A DNA stretch of 64,000 nt from Rhabdophis nuchalis (Eukaryota > Chordata > Lepidosauria > Squamata > Natricidae): assembly GCA_039707465.1 (NCBI GenBank), contig CM077648.1, positions 15,393,119 through 15,457,118 of the forward strand. The letters are read 5' to 3'. Shown one piece after another: positions 10,781 to 23,632 of the stretch. Within the stretch, counting starts at the first letter, position 1. Each line of letters starts with the position of its first letter. Below the pieces are notes generated by a model. It saw nothing but the letters and a program-made list of their open reading frames with translations, searched no databases and was not told the origin of the DNA. The position numbers and the translations under genes are program-made.

Positions 10781-11459
10781 AGATTGGCCTAAGCTTTTAT
10801 TTCGCTGTGAACCACTCCTGAATATGCACCTCATTTATAAAGTATTTGAATAAACTGCAAGTAAATGGATACAAATCTGGGAAAAATGGAACATCCTCTA
10901 AGGGAGAAGTTGAAGAGTTATTTTTATTTCCTTGCACAAATCTCTTAATTTACAGAGGTAAAGCTCCTAAAATGGCTCTATCAAAAATGTCAAGACTAGA
11001 GGAAACTACGGCTTCTATGCATGCAAGCAGACAATCCCAAGTTTCACTTGAAACCCTGGTAAGAAAGTAAGTCAACAAAACCAAAAACTCATCTCTAGTA
11101 ACACATGAAGTGCAATCCTGTGAAGGAAAAAGCAATACTAGATTAAATGAACATCTGGACTTAGATTTGGCCTTCAAAGGTAGCTGAACCCTCTGTACTT
11201 GTCCCTGCTGAGTGGAGTTGCTCAGAGCTGTAATTTAGAAACATCTGGAGAACCACAGATTTGGCATGATATTAGTTCCCAGTGTCCCCAGTTAAAACAG
11301 TAGAAGACTAGAATGGTTGGCCTTGCATTGCTACCACAGACTATGGAAATTACCCACATCAACTAAGTGTCCCATTACCAACTCTACTCTTCCCACAAGA
11401 GAAACTGTGGGGGAATACTGTTTATCTGAGCACAAACACATTGCAGCAACCCTGAACAT

Positions 11460-12345
11460 CAGGAAAAGGAAACAACATCTTCCAACAAAATAGATACCCA
11501 CGGAACTTTATCAAAAAATGCCTTACCGCTCAACCCACTAACGGGCAACTAACAGAAGCTATGAAAAGCATAACACTGTCATATTTTTTTTTTAAAAAAT
11601 CTCAGAAACCAACAAAAGACTATTACAACCATGTGGCATGTTTCCAAAACATCCTAAGTAAACCAAAAGATACAGCAGTCCCAGAAGAAGAAAAAAACCC
11701 AAGTCATTTACAATATATGTACAACGTAAGGATTGTAATAGCCATTGTGTAGAGTAGATAAATAGGCAGAAGATTAGCAGAGTTCATCCATGAGCACCAA
11801 GTAGCAGTAAGAAGACATGATGAAAACTCCTTAATTTCACAACACATGGACAGACTTAACCATAGCTTCAAGCTTCATCCTAGACCAAGCCAAGTCCAAA
11901 AATACTGGACAATACCTGGAGGTTTGGCACAAATCAGTCATCAACAGACACATATAGATAAACAACATCTATATACCATTCAAAGGAGACAATCAAAAAG
12001 TGAAAAAGGAAACAAATGAATCAAAACAGCTCACCACCAGCAATCAACACCTAGACAAGAAGAGATTGAAACCAAGGTTAATACTAGAGCAACAATCAAG
12101 AAGTAAACAATATCCCAATTAAGAAACTACCAACTCAGACAAACGAGCTAATGAAAACAACAGCCTAATCAAGGAGCCACCAAGAACACTCCTACGAACA
12201 CTGACAAGGCAAGCCACTGGTAAAGAAAAAGAGAGCACACCCCACTCCCTTACTAGCACTGATGGTGTTATTTAGTTTGGCCATGAAACATTTGCAGGAA
12301 AACAACCAAGCTCAGAGAGTATTAAGGACCCCCATAATTCAACCC
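11460..12345 (+). pseudogene. Penelope-like element fragment with GIY-YIG endonuclease remnant
   Basis: Across shifting frames the + strand reads ACFQNILSKPKDTAVPEEEK, then a damaged CxxC stretch near 11715-11750, then HEQVAV-type text (FIHEHQVAVRRHDENSLISQ) and LDQAKSKNTGQYLEVWH. That order (SKPKD...ee...C..C...IxEHxxAVRRxDxNSLIxxH...EaWH) is the GIY-YIG endonuclease domain of Penelope-like retroelements. Several stops and frameshifts show it is dead. Its 3' part (12280-12345) resembles, inverted, the repeat at 63283-63600. Confidence 0.65.
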
Positions 12346-12821
12346 TGAGCAAGAAGCATTTTTCCCCCATTGGTAGAATATGGAAAATAGTTGTTTGCTA
12401 GAGAAATGATGCTTATGAATAAGCATTCTTGTCCACTGAGCAAGTCATAAGCTTCCTTTCTTATCTGATACTTGTTTCTATCTCAGAAAAGAAATCTAGA
12501 ATGTCCATATAACTGAATGAATAGGGTCAATACAATAATAACTGCTGCCAAGCAAAAGTGCCACTTATTTGTATACTTGCAAAATCAACAATAATATGTT
12601 GTATAATAGGTTTCTAGTAGGTTTCCCATCATCTCAGAGTCTTTGTTTTTGTTTTAAGACTAGGAATGAGAAAATGAATGAATCTTTTTCTCATGAAAAA
12701 AGGAGTACAGTACAGCAACCAGAAAGCAGAAGTTGAGCACAAATGTCCACATTTGTCCTTTTAACAGTTAGCACATCCTAATCTCTCTTTTGTGGCAGCG
12801 GGAAATATTGCTTTGTCATTC

Positions 12822-13329
12822 TGTAGCGGCAAAAACCAGGCCCACCACAGACTGGTTTTAACGAAGGAACGAGAGACCACGAAGGTAGTAGAGAAACAGG
12901 ATTTATTGACATGTCAAGAGTTCAGAGTGCTCTCGCACTGAAGACTGAACTGCCTGGGCAACGCCCAGGGAGTTAGTTTTATACCTTCGTCCTTAATACA
13001 GAAACACATATGGATAAAAGCAGAAGTTAATTTTGGAATAGTACAGAAACAGAAGTTAATAGCAAAAAATTAACACGTGTCCTATAAATGCATAGTCATT
13101 TGTTTAATGCCAGCTATAGTTCCCATATAGGGTTTACACCTACCCTTCTCCCCCCAGTTACTTCCTCTTTCCATCCAGCAATATTTGTAATACTTTGAGA
13201 ACTCTTAAGAACAGAGAAGTACACCCACACATCTTTCCCAAGCTGTCCAAAGGGCAAGCGGGCAAATCTCCCAAGGGGTCAGGGTTGACCCAGGGTCCAG
13301 GAATTGGGGTCCCTGGCCCCTCTGCCACA
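12822..13329 (-). mobile_element. Solo LTR (family L-a), 508 bp
   Basis: On the minus strand it begins TGTGGCAGAGGGG and ends TTTGCCGCTACA. It has a TATAAAAC box and an AATAAA near the end, and a 4-bp duplication ATTC flanks it (12818-12821, 13330-13333). No internal coding region remains. A 4-bp duplication suits some retrovirus-type or Gypsy-type elements; the parent class is not decided. Confidence 0.85.
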
Positions 13330-13901
13330 ATTCAGCTACCTGCAACATGATATGTTGCCGATGATTGTGAAAATTAGTCCCCAGTATGAACTGATTTGGA
13401 GCAGAAAAGCAGCAGCTACTCAGAAATAGTGACCAATGGTGTATGGATTGATGCAGTGAGCACAAATGTTACAGTAATTCAATGAACAGTAAGCGTCAGC
13501 TTCCAGAATTTTTATTGAAGTTGCTGAGGTATTCTGGGAATGACTGATAAAAGAATTATTCACATTCACTTTCTTACTAATTGTAGATTTTGAGGGCTGC
13601 TGAATATTTGAAATCCTTTGCAATTGATAAAAGAGTTCCTATTAATAAAGCACACTGTCATTTTGAAGTTAAATTTTACTGTTTGTTGGCTACTCTAAGC
13701 ATACAAAGTTTTCCAGATGTTTGCCAGTTTATATCTTTAATAATAAAAGATTAGATCTCCTTTAGCTATAATTAAATTTCTTTTGTTAGCAGATTTATTA
13801 TTATTTTTTTCCTTCTACAACACCTTATAGTCATTATATCAACAATATTATGTCATCTTACCTGTACATGTATATATTATTTTGCTTCTGTTTACACACC
13901 T

Positions 13902-13933
13902 TTATACACACACACACACACATATATATATAT
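13902..13933. repeat. (CA)n(TA)n microsatellite
   Basis: ACACACAC followed by TATATATA. Confidence 0.85.
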
Positions 13934-13959
13934 AAGTTTTTCGGCTTAATTAATTTTAT

Positions 13960-14410
13960 TCTTGTTTTGCAAACATTTGTACCAATTGTTCCAAATTTCA
14001 TAATATTCTGACTCTTTTTTTATCTTTTAATTTTAGTGTTAATTTGTCCATCTCTGCACAATCCAAATTTTTTGTATCACTAATTCGTCCGAGGGGATAT
14101 TATTTTGTTTCCAGCATTGGGCAAGTGCTATTCTAGCTATGGTTAGCAGATGTACTTACTTTTCTTTGTATGTTTCCCTTTGATTATTCCCAGCACAAAG
14201 ATTTTGGGTTTGTATTTTATCTGTTCTCCCGTAATTTCTTGCACCCATTTCCAAATTTTTGTCCAATATTTTTGTGTTTCCGGGCAGGTCCACCATATGT
14301 GATAAAAAGTCCCTTGTATTTTTTTTACATTTCCAGTAGGTCGGATTCATGTTTGGGTACATTTTAGCCAATCTCCTTGGTGGTATAGTTATAATTATAG
14401 TTATAATTAA
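13960..14410 (-). pseudogene. L1 ORF2 C-terminal fragment
   Basis: The minus strand reads, with frame changes, NPTYWKCKKNTRDF, then CPETQKYWTKIWKWVQEIT, then ALAQCWKQNNIPSDE. The C-x2-C region followed by Y/FWxxI and WK is the C-terminal zinc-knuckle part of L1-clade ORF2. It shows that autonomous L1 relatives existed in this genome and could have mobilised the ORF1-only family. Confidence 0.65.
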
Positions 14411-14419
14411 ATTTCTATA

Positions 14420-16510
14420 AGCATTTGGGAGCTTAGAACAATTAAAAAGCACAAAATACAAAAAAAAATCAACTCTATACAATTCAATTTAAAATATTTA
14501 TTTGCTAAAATGGTAAACTGGCTAATTCTCAAAACTCCAGGCAGTTTCAAAATATGATAAAAAAGAACAACCACATAAATATAACATAGCTTGAGCAATT
14601 ACGACATCATAAAAAAATCTTTAAGGAATAAAAGTAACTTATGATACAGTTTTATCCTCCAAAAAAGCCATAGCCTTATGAATTGGGGATGTGTACAAAT
14701 TTCAAGATGCAATCTATTCCTTATGGTTTGGACCTCTACAGAAAAGCTTTACTTCTGTTCCTAATGAAACACATAGCAAAAAATCTCTATACAATGTCCA
14801 TTGTCGATGTGCAGAGACTCTTGGCCTTATTCAATGTCAGAGAACATCACAAAATTTAGTTTAATGGTACCAGAATATAAACAGATAGTGTAGCACATCC
14901 ATATCTTTCTTGTTCATATTCAGGTTTACTGTGATATCTGATCCAGGTCTCCGAGTTAGAAGAAGGTATGTGATGTCTACGTTGAATAAATACGTTTTCA
15001 TTACAGCAAAAATCAGTACTTGGAGGCTTTGTAAGGAAAACCTGAGAATGAATAAATAGAAGCCTTTGACAATAGGCAGGCAAGAATATGTGATTAGAAG
15101 CATCATAAAAATAGTTATTAAGAGTGAACTGGTACAACAGATAGCCGGATCTAGGTGTCACTAAAATGTTACCTTTTGGTTAGAAAGCATCTCCTGAACA
15201 TCTCGAAAGGAAAATGTAGGCGAATCAAACTATAATCACAGACCAGGAACTTATCTGGCATTCATAATATATATTATCTTCCACAAGCAAGTCATAAAAT
15301 ATACTTATCTAGTATTTTGCAGGAGTGTAGGATAAAGAGAAGTTCAATTTAGTGCAAAGGTACCTAATAATTTCAAGGACAAAAGGAGGGATTAGTGGGT
15401 TTCCATTTAAGACCATGTGAAGCTGCTAAGCTCCAATTGGTTGCTTAGAAACTAAACCACAGTTTATATTCTTGCAGGGTACCATTCTGGGTCTACATCT
15501 CAAAGACTCGAGGCACAGAAGCATCCAGTACCCCAATGATTTTTCAACTATTCACAGGTGTCCAGCAAAAACGGTGAGTGGATTTTTTTTTAAATTGGAA
15601 AAACAAAGGTTCCCATATAATCGCTTTATTAAAAAAAATATGGAGGGGTAGAGCGTATTGACTAGCGAGTATACCTTTTCTCCAAATAAATGGCTATTTG
15701 AAATTCTTGCACTGGCTGTCCATTTTAAAAGCAAATAAGAAAATTTAAGCGAGAATGACTAAAAGTGATTTAGCATCATTCTGTACATGAAAGCTGCTTT
15801 CTATATTTGCCCAGAATTGTATGCCATAAATTTGTATGTAATAGACAGAGTCCCAAGCGGAAATCTAAATAACTAGAGCACTTCTTCATTCAGAAATGTT
15901 GTGATCTTGTCTGCTGGATTTTTGCCATTTGTGAAAAAGCTAAAACAAAATGACCTATATAATTATGATAGAAAGAGTAGTTTCTATGACATTGTTTTCA
16001 GTAGGGACAAGAGTACAGTTAAATTTTCTTAAGTACCGTAGGTACCATTGATTTGAGTTCAACTCCTGATGAAGTACAAATGTTCTATTTTGACTTGTTC
16101 ATCCCAAAATATGAACAAAACCAAGTTTACATTTTCAAGCAAACCACAGAGTGAAATCCAGTTATCTTTGGGATTTCACACTTATTCAAAAGTTGAGGTG
16201 CAGCTTTGTAATTAAGTGAGGCATATTACAGAACAGCCCCTCTATCTTCATTAAAATAGTACTAAAATAGACATTATAATATCCTGCACAACATGTGAAC
16301 ATTAGGTATAACTGCAAACAAAAAGCATGGAGAATGATGCACGCAAATATGTAAATTTTCAAGCTCAAAAAAGCAGAGCAATAGGAGCAACTGAATTTAT
16401 CAATTGAAAATTTTGAAACTATGTGAAATTGCAATGTGCACATTTATCCTTCCATTATTCTCAAGAGTGATGGAGGAGAACATTAATAGCCTGCATATAG
16501 TCAGATTCAG
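14420..16510. other. Intergenic, no feature recognised
   Basis: A/T-rich sequence with scattered short ORFs on both strands and no family resemblance. The same holds for 16600-19510. Confidence 0.4.
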
Positions 16511-16511
16511 C

Positions 16512-16592
16512 ACAGAATAACACAGTTGCAAGGGACCTAGGTCTCCTACTACGACCCCCTGCTCAAGCAGGAAACTTATTTCAGATAAATGG
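16512..16592 (-). mobile_element. CR1 3' tail fragment
   Basis: Antisense ACAGTTGCAAGGGACCTAGG and GACCCCCTGCTCAAGCAGGA resemble the CR1 end; strongly diverged. Confidence 0.6.
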
Positions 16593-19515
16593 TTTCATTT
16601 AATTTCAGTATAGTACTCAACAGTACAGTACATTTTAAAACTGAGGATGTCCTGTTTTAAATTCAGGGAACTGAAGCAGTTATGGTTATGTCTGCAGAAT
16701 CTAACATGCTGATAACATAGTGTGAATAAAACTTTTAAGATTAAACAGGGCACTCTTCTAGCTAGGACCAAACTGAATGTGGTATGAAAAGCATATTTGG
16801 TTTTAATGTGCAGGCTTTTCTCAAAATGTGAATAATCTAAGCTGGGAATGCTAGCAATTACTGGAACTTCAGCAGAGAGAGAATTTAATGTCAAACCTGA
16901 TCTTTAAGCAGCTGCATTTTAAATTTGGGAAGATTCTATCTCAAAAGCTGTATGAATTTAGGGGTGAGATAATGATGGCTTTGTGGTTGTTCTTTCAGCA
17001 GTTGGAAAGGATTAGAATGTAGAATATGAGTTTGGACTTTCATAAAGGGGTTTTAATTCTTCTTCTGGAATACCTAGATGAAATTAGATTTTTTGGGAAA
17101 ATGACACATGTTGAACAGAATTTATGCACAAGGAAAAGATCATCATCATCTTTGTTGTTATCCGAACATTCTTCCAAAATTTGACAGATAAAAATGAGAA
17201 GATGATCTGCTCCTTTAAGATAGTATGAAATTTAGACCAGAATGGAGTGAAGAAACTGCAATAAAAGCAATAACAGTGGATAAGTTGGCTTGCTACAGGT
17301 TGAAATCCCTATAAATTGCTAGAAGGCAATTAAGATGTTAGGAGAATTCCTTTTATGCACTGGGAGATAGGAAGAATATCTGCCAGCACCATGTTAAAAA
17401 TATTGTTTATTGGAGATGTTATCCCTGATTTGGACAGATAGTATTAAGTACACTTCTATTTGGTGGCCTTGGTTATATTTCCCCTTATCATTATTTGCCC
17501 TTCTACTTGTTTTGAAACCTAGGATGAAAGGACAGCAGAAAAATGATGATGTTAATATTCCTCTCATGTACTTTTGGGGTTTCTTTCCACAGCTTAATCG
17601 GGTTTGGTTGTCCTCTTCTACTGTGAATGCCTTTTTTTTTTTTTAACAATTGCAGAAGTAAAAATCTGCTCAAGAAGACTAACCATCTAGTCCTTCCTCT
17701 ACATTAGCACAGTTGTTTCTGGATAGCTCACAACCAAGATATGAAGGTTACGACTTTTCCCCCCCTACCATTGCCTCTTCCTCTGTCTTCACAGGGATCC
17801 AGTTGCATATTATCTACGGGCTTAATGGTTCCATATGTCCATTTCAAGCAGCTGTGGGAAAATTATATAACCAGCTGTTCCCGAGTTATCCCATTGACAT
17901 AAATTATTGAGAAAGCCAAAGGCTAAATGGCTTTAAATTCCCCATCTTTGTTTTTGAGTAGACATGCTAGCTAGGTGGATTAATTTTACATCAACTTTGA
18001 AAAAAGATCATTTCTGTGTTTGGAGCAATAGAGTCCATCAATTAACACATCCCATGAAGCAGCATTTTTTTTTTTACAGAAGTGAATTTATTGCCAATAA
18101 TGTCTAACTTTAGCAGAGAAAAATATAGCCCACTCTGCTTTCTTCACATTACTATGTATAATTTTATAAGTCCCTGAGATGCCCACTTTTTTCTTTTAAT
18201 GGGAAAGACTTGATTGCTTTTTTAATTTAAATAGGCATGATGTTTTAATCTCTTGCTCTTATTTGAAAGTTACCTTTGGTCGTTTCTCTTACCGTTACAA
18301 TAATGCTTTCCAAAGATATTTGAAATTGAGACAACCTCCTCTATTCTCTTGGCAATTGCCTGGTTCCACCTCGCTGTGGAAAACTTAAAACCCAAGTGGT
18401 TTGAGAAGAATGTTTCAATAGATACCTTGGTTTTAACCAAGCGCAATAATGAACTCTTAAGTACTTTAAAAAAAGAACGTTGAGGTTTTTTACCTTGTGA
18501 TATACTGGACTTTCCCATCTATTTATTCTATATGATTCTCTTGAAAGCTTTTTTTCCCTACCTAAATTGGAATGTCCCATCTTGTGACAGCTAGAAACCT
18601 ATTATTATGAGTTCTCACCTCTCTCTGGTGGTTTTACAGTGCCTGGACCTTTATAGCCACTGTGATAGCTTTTTCATGGTACAGAATCATTTGACCAGCA
18701 TAGAGGAGATGATTAACAACTCCTGTGGCTTCTTTGGTCTTGGGTGGCATATCAGCCCAAGGGCTGGGGTTGATAATTAAAGCCTACATGAGTATATTTG
18801 CTGCCATCCCTTTGAGAATAAAAAAAAAACCCAGCAAACCTCAGCCAGATATAGTGGTCACAATAATAACTTCCAGATGTTCCTGGGATGCTGTTAAGTT
18901 CTTCAAATGTACAGAATGCAGAGACAATGTAATCTACGTGTGCAAATCAGTAATTATGACTTGCTTGTCTTGAGGACCACCTCATCAATGAAAGAAACAA
19001 TATTAGGTAGGAAGGAATTGTGTGTTTATTTCATTGTTGCTTTTTTTCTCAAGAGGTTTACTGAGACTATTTAGTCAAAAACAATGTTCATAACATTACC
19101 TGCAAAGATTCTATCATTATCCAAAGTCAGTTCTAACTCCAATATCCGTAAAGTGAGCCCCCCAAAACAAGGGGGGGGAAGAACAGGTTAGAGCTGTTGG
19201 AACTCAAAGCTGAGTTTAAACTAGCATGGAGTTGTGTTCTTTGTACGCCTTATATTGCACAAGCAAGCACTTATGTAATTGCAAAGGCTTTGTGTTAAAT
19301 ATAGCAGCCTTTCATAACTCCCAGATTTCTGTCTTTTTGCAAAAACCAATACATTTTTAGACTTTGCATGAATAGTCTACTATTAGCATCTTGCAATGGC
19401 CCTGAGCCAATTTTATATGAATGGGAGACCTGTGAAGAGGATAGCAGGTAGTTCTCCCCTGTTCAGTCAAGCTGTCCAGTTTTAAAACAACTGTCGTTCG
19501 ATAGAGTAGTGTTTA

Positions 19516-19668
19516 TTAACCTTCAGAAGTTGTGGGTGCTTCATTCCTGGAAGCTTTCAAGAAGAGACTGGACAGCCATCTGTGAGAAATTGTATAGGGT
19601 CTCCTGCTTGAGTAGGGAATTGAACTAGATGACCTACAAGATCCATTCCAATTCTGTTATCCTATTTC
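19516..19668 (+). mobile_element. CR1 3' end fragment
   Basis: Sense copy (CAGAAGTTGTGGGTGCTTCA ... GATGACCTACAAGATCCATT), older and more diverged than the long copies. Confidence 0.7.
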
Positions 19669-19674
19669 TACAAC

Positions 19675-19747
19675 CTTGACAGCTTTAAAATGTGTGGACT
19701 TCAACTCCCAGAATTCCCCAGTCAACCAGATATCTTAAAGCTGTCAA
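19675..19747. mobile_element. Short palindromic MITE
   Basis: Ends TTGACAGCTTTAA and TTAAAGCTGTCAA are exact inverses. The interior GACTTCAACTCCCAGAATTC is shared with the hAT-like family A elements. Confidence 0.6.
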
Positions 19748-20878
19748 TGTTCAAAAAATACTGCATGAGAAATATAGTTTGACTAAACAGAAAAACTCTT
19801 GTTTGAAACCAGAACTACTAACATCCCCTTGATCTGAGTAATGAGAGTACAAAATTCTTCAGCAAACTTTTTGTGGCAAGAGTTCATAATTTTATTTATT
19901 TATTTATTTCATCAAGCATGTATTAGATAATATATGTAATATTTTGAATACGTGAAATGGATACAAATAAATGGGGTTGTTAGGACAAGGATGGTAGGCA
20001 CGTTGGTGCGCTTATGCATGCCCCTTACAGACCTCATAGGAACGGGGTAGACAGTAGACAGTCGAAGGTTAAAGTTTAACTTTTAATCTTCATTAATTCT
20101 CAGCATCTTCAGTGAACCTTCTTTCTACTCTCCTTTAGCTTTCCTTCTGATAGCTATTGTCGGATTAAATATTAAATATTGTCAGCTTATTTTGCAAACT
20201 AATGGACTGGATGGGAACAGAAAAAAAAACATGGGTTTAGAATGGGGAGATCAGTCATGGATCAGTGTTAGATTTATAACATTATACAAAAAAAATATTC
20301 ATCAGCCTTCAGAGGAGTTGTATACATATGACATTTGTTGACTTCAAAGCTGTTTTTGACTCTTTCTAGAGAACTATGGAACAAATTGGAGATCTTATCC
20401 ATTCATAGGTGCATCTTGACATTCCTTATTAAAATGTTGCAAGATAATACTGTGGCAGAGGGGCCAGGGACCCCAATTCCTGGACCCTGGGTCAACCCTG
20501 ACCCCTTGGGAGATTTGCCCACTTGCCCTTTGGACAGCTTGGGCAAGATGTGTGGGTGTACTTCTCTGTTCTTAAAGGTTCTCAGAGTATTACAAATATT
20601 GCTGGAGCCTTGCTTCAAGAGATTGAAAGAGGAAGTGACTGGGGGAGAAGGGAAGGTGTAAACCCTATATGGGAACTATAGCTGGCATTAAACAAATGAC
20701 TATGCATTTATAGGACACGTATTAATTTTTGCTATTAACTTCTGTTTCTGTACTATTCCAAAGTTAACTTCTGCTTTTATCCATATGTGTTTCTGTATTA
20801 AGGACGAAGGTATAAAACTAACTCCCTGGGTGTTGCCCAGGCAGTTCAGTCTTTAGTGTGACAGCACTCTGAACTCTT

Positions 20879-22846
20879 TTTTTTTTTATATTGAAAAGGT
20901 TTTATTGGTTTTTACAATTTTCCAAAAGGGTAGGGTAAGGGATACAGAAACATTTTAAGAACTTTCGCATCGGGATCATTGGCCCTTCCAGGGCTTCATA
21001 ATAAAACATTGAAAAAACATTTTTCAAAAATACTACAAGGTGAAAATAAGTGCATGTTTCCTAAATTCTCAATTCTATGCTGGCAGTCGTGTGCAAACAT
21101 CCAGATATAAAGGTTATACAATGTTAATAAAAAAGCAAAGTTATTTTTTCGATCTAAGTCTCTTGGCAATTGTATCTTCTTTTTCTCCTCCCTGGCCCCC
21201 AGTGGGCGGGACCGTGGCCCCCCCTGCCCCCCCTGAATCGTCCCCCAGGACAGAGGAATGTTTTTAAAGAAAGGCTTACGCCTCAACAACTGTTTCAATC
21301 CTTACTCTTCCTTCATCCCAGGACACCAACATCCCTTCCGGCATCACCCACTTAAACCAAATCCTGTGGTCAAACAATTTTTTGGATAAGAAGGAATACC
21401 TCCTTCTCATCTCTCTAATCTTTTTTGGGATCTGCTTCAAGATGGCGACTTCCTTTTGTTGGTAAATTAACGCCCCCCCTCTCTGCGCCTTCAAAATTCC
21501 CTCTCTGGTTGACCTTCTAACAAATTTAATATGTATCTCTCTGGGTACTTCATTTATCCTGGCATATGTCGAGTTTATTCTGTAGACTAGGTCAATGTCC
21601 CCCCTAATCTCATCTTTAGGTTTATGTAAATAGTCTGCTAAAATTGTACTCATGAGTTCAGGAAGACATTCACCAGGTTCTTCAGAAATGTTCTGAAATC
21701 TTAAAAAATATGACATCCTTTCAAAATCCATCCTAGACATATGCCCAATCAGTTCTCCAACCTCACTGTTAACATTTTTAAGCTCTCCCTTTGCCCCAAC
21801 CAGCCCCCCTTCCAGCTCCTCAGTCTTCTGTGTTCTCCAGCACTTGCTTCCGTGTTTCCAAAAGATCCTTCTTGAAGCTGCTATTGTCTTCTCTCAAAGC
21901 TTTAATTTCCTGCACCAAAGCTTGTAACACTGATTCCATTGATGTCATTCTTTGTTCCAATCCTGCCAATTCTGATTTTGATGCCATGGTAAGCTGTTAA
22001 AGTCAGTGCCACTAAGATGGCGTTTTTTGGGTGGGGCCGTTGAGGCAGGTCAGGAGAAAACAGTTCAAATGAGAGTTGTAAAAAGTTCAGGACCCAGAAG
22101 AGAAACACTTTTCACAGTCAATAATTATAGCAGAGAAGGCACTCCAGGGAAGGAATCAATTAATCCAGAAATTTCTTCATTAGTAGAGAGAGGGAGTCCA
22201 AATCACAAAGAGATGTTGGTAATTTTCCATAAGTAAAAATAATCATTCAGGAACAAAGGGCAGCCGTCCTCCACCGCCCAGTCTGAGAGCCAGCAGGAGA
22301 AAGTAACAAAAGAAAAATTGTTTCAAGCCAGCCGGACTTAGATACATTGTAAAGAAACAAGCCGCAAAACACTTTCACTTGCTTCAAAACAGTCCGGATG
22401 CGAAATGTCCGCTTCCTCGCAACGAGGAGCCATTTCTAAGCACCGCTTTAAATCCGAGGGGGGGTTTAACAAACAAACACCCCCCTCTACGTTCTTTCAG
22501 TCCAGGCTGCCAGCACAAATAATGTTAAAATCACTCACTCTTCACCTCGCTGCCAAAGCCCCGGGAAGCCTTCCGACCCGAACACTCAGCTCTTTTCAAA
22601 TTCGTCGTTCGATGCCGTCCTCCATTGGCGAAGGGAAAACCCCCCGCAGCATGTCTCCTCTCGCCTAGACAGAAGACAAGGGCCGTTTTCCTGCCGCCAT
22701 GGGATAAACAGACCCAAGCAAGCCATCCCTACGGAAGACCCCCCCAAAAAGGGGTGCCTCGCCCCCATTGGGGGGCAGAAAAAAGAACAAAACGGCGGAC
22801 GAGTCCCAAGACTCGTCCGTCAGCGCTGGAAGGCGGAACCGGAAGT
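20879..22846 (-). mobile_element. Near-full-length ORF1-only L1 derivative (about 1.97 kb)
   Basis: Flanked by a 12-bp duplication CTCTGAACTCTT (20867-20878, 22847-22858). On the minus strand it has a GC-rich 5' region (about 22000-22846), one ORF1-like reading frame (start codon 21987, stop near 21141), a short 3' UTR and poly(A). ORF2 is absent. The ORF1-to-tail layout equals the 7841 copy, so loss of ORF2 predates both insertions. It compares with mammalian HAL1 (half-L1) elements by organisation. Confidence 0.8.
21141..21987 (-). pseudogene. L1 ORF1p-like gene, frameshifted
   Basis: Starts MASKSELAGLEQRMTSMESV, a heptad-type coiled coil. The middle frame (21276-21740) holds YFLRFQNISEEPGE, an RRM-like strand, and VPREIHIKFVRRSTREGIL. 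It ends in the basic LRSKK seen in the other copy. At least two frameshifts are visible, near 21825 and near 21276. Family role: nucleic-acid chaperone that packages L1-type RNA. As read this copy does not encode a full protein. Confidence 0.7.
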
Positions 22847-23144
22847 CTCTGAACTCTTGACATGTCAATAAATCCTGTTTCTCTACTACCTTCTTGGTCT
22901 CTCGTTCCTTCGTTAGAACCAGTCTGTGGTGTGCCTGGTTTTTGCCGCTACAATACCTTTATCTAAATTAAGTTTAACAACTAAGATCAGTTTTCTGCTC
23001 TGGTGCCTTACTTCTAGAGTGTTGGACAAGGGTACATTCTGAACCATTTCCTATTTAATTTTTTTAAATCCATTTTATGGTGGAAAAAGTCACAAAACTG
23101 GAGCATCTCCTGCTGGGGCTGGCATATAGACCTGGCCAGCAGGC

Positions 23145-23290
23145 TGTGGCCTAGAGGTGGAGCTCTTGCCTCCCAATCAGGAGGTTGTGAGTTTAATCCT
23201 AGGTAGAGGCAGATGTAGGGTTTCCTGCTTGGGCAGGGGGTTGGACTAGATGACCTGCAAGGTCCCTTCCAACTCTGTTAATCTGTATCT
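23145..23290 (+). mobile_element. tRNA-derived SINE with a CR1-type 3' tail
   Basis: The head GTGGCCTAGAGGTGGAGCTC and GTTGTGAGTTTAATCC resemble pol III A and B boxes. The 3' half (GGGTTTCCTGCTTGGGCAGG ... AAGGTCCCTTCCAACTCTG) is CR1 3' sequence. Sharing of the tail implies mobilisation by CR1 machinery. Confidence 0.7.
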
Positions 23291-23632
23291 ATTATTTCTA
23301 TATGCAGATTATGAAATCAATTTCTCAATTTAAACTCTTGGACTGAGGAGAGCATTAGGTCCATCTGCCTCCCATTGCTCAGATAATGGCTTGGTTATTA
23401 ACTATAAATTATGGGGTTTTTTTTCAGAGAAACCATAAAAACAAATAACAGGAATGTTATTAAACAGGTTGTCTTTGATTATCTTGGAATTATTTTTCTT
23501 GCAACAGCCTTAAGTTCAGCTTTGAAAGAACTGGTCAAAAGCCACAACTGCCACATTAAGATCTTTCCATTCAATAGGAGGTGATTATATATACCAGCTG
23601 AACTAAAAGTGTTTGAAGTTACAGTACCTCAT

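Larger units (their letters stand above)
20451..22952 (+). mobile_element. Solo LTR (family L-a) interrupted by an ORF1-only L1 derivative
   Basis: Starts TGTGGCAGAGGGG, ends TTTGCCGCTACA, with a 4-bp duplication ATAC on both sides (20447-20450, 22953-22956). Without the insertion it is about 522 bp and matches the LTR at 12822-13329 in the opposite orientation. The two are therefore independent insertions and not one provirus. Confidence 0.87.

Noticed and set aside
12822..22952. The two L-a LTRs as ends of one provirus
   Set aside because: They are in opposite orientation, have different 4-bp duplications (ATTC, ATAC) and no viral genes lie between them.
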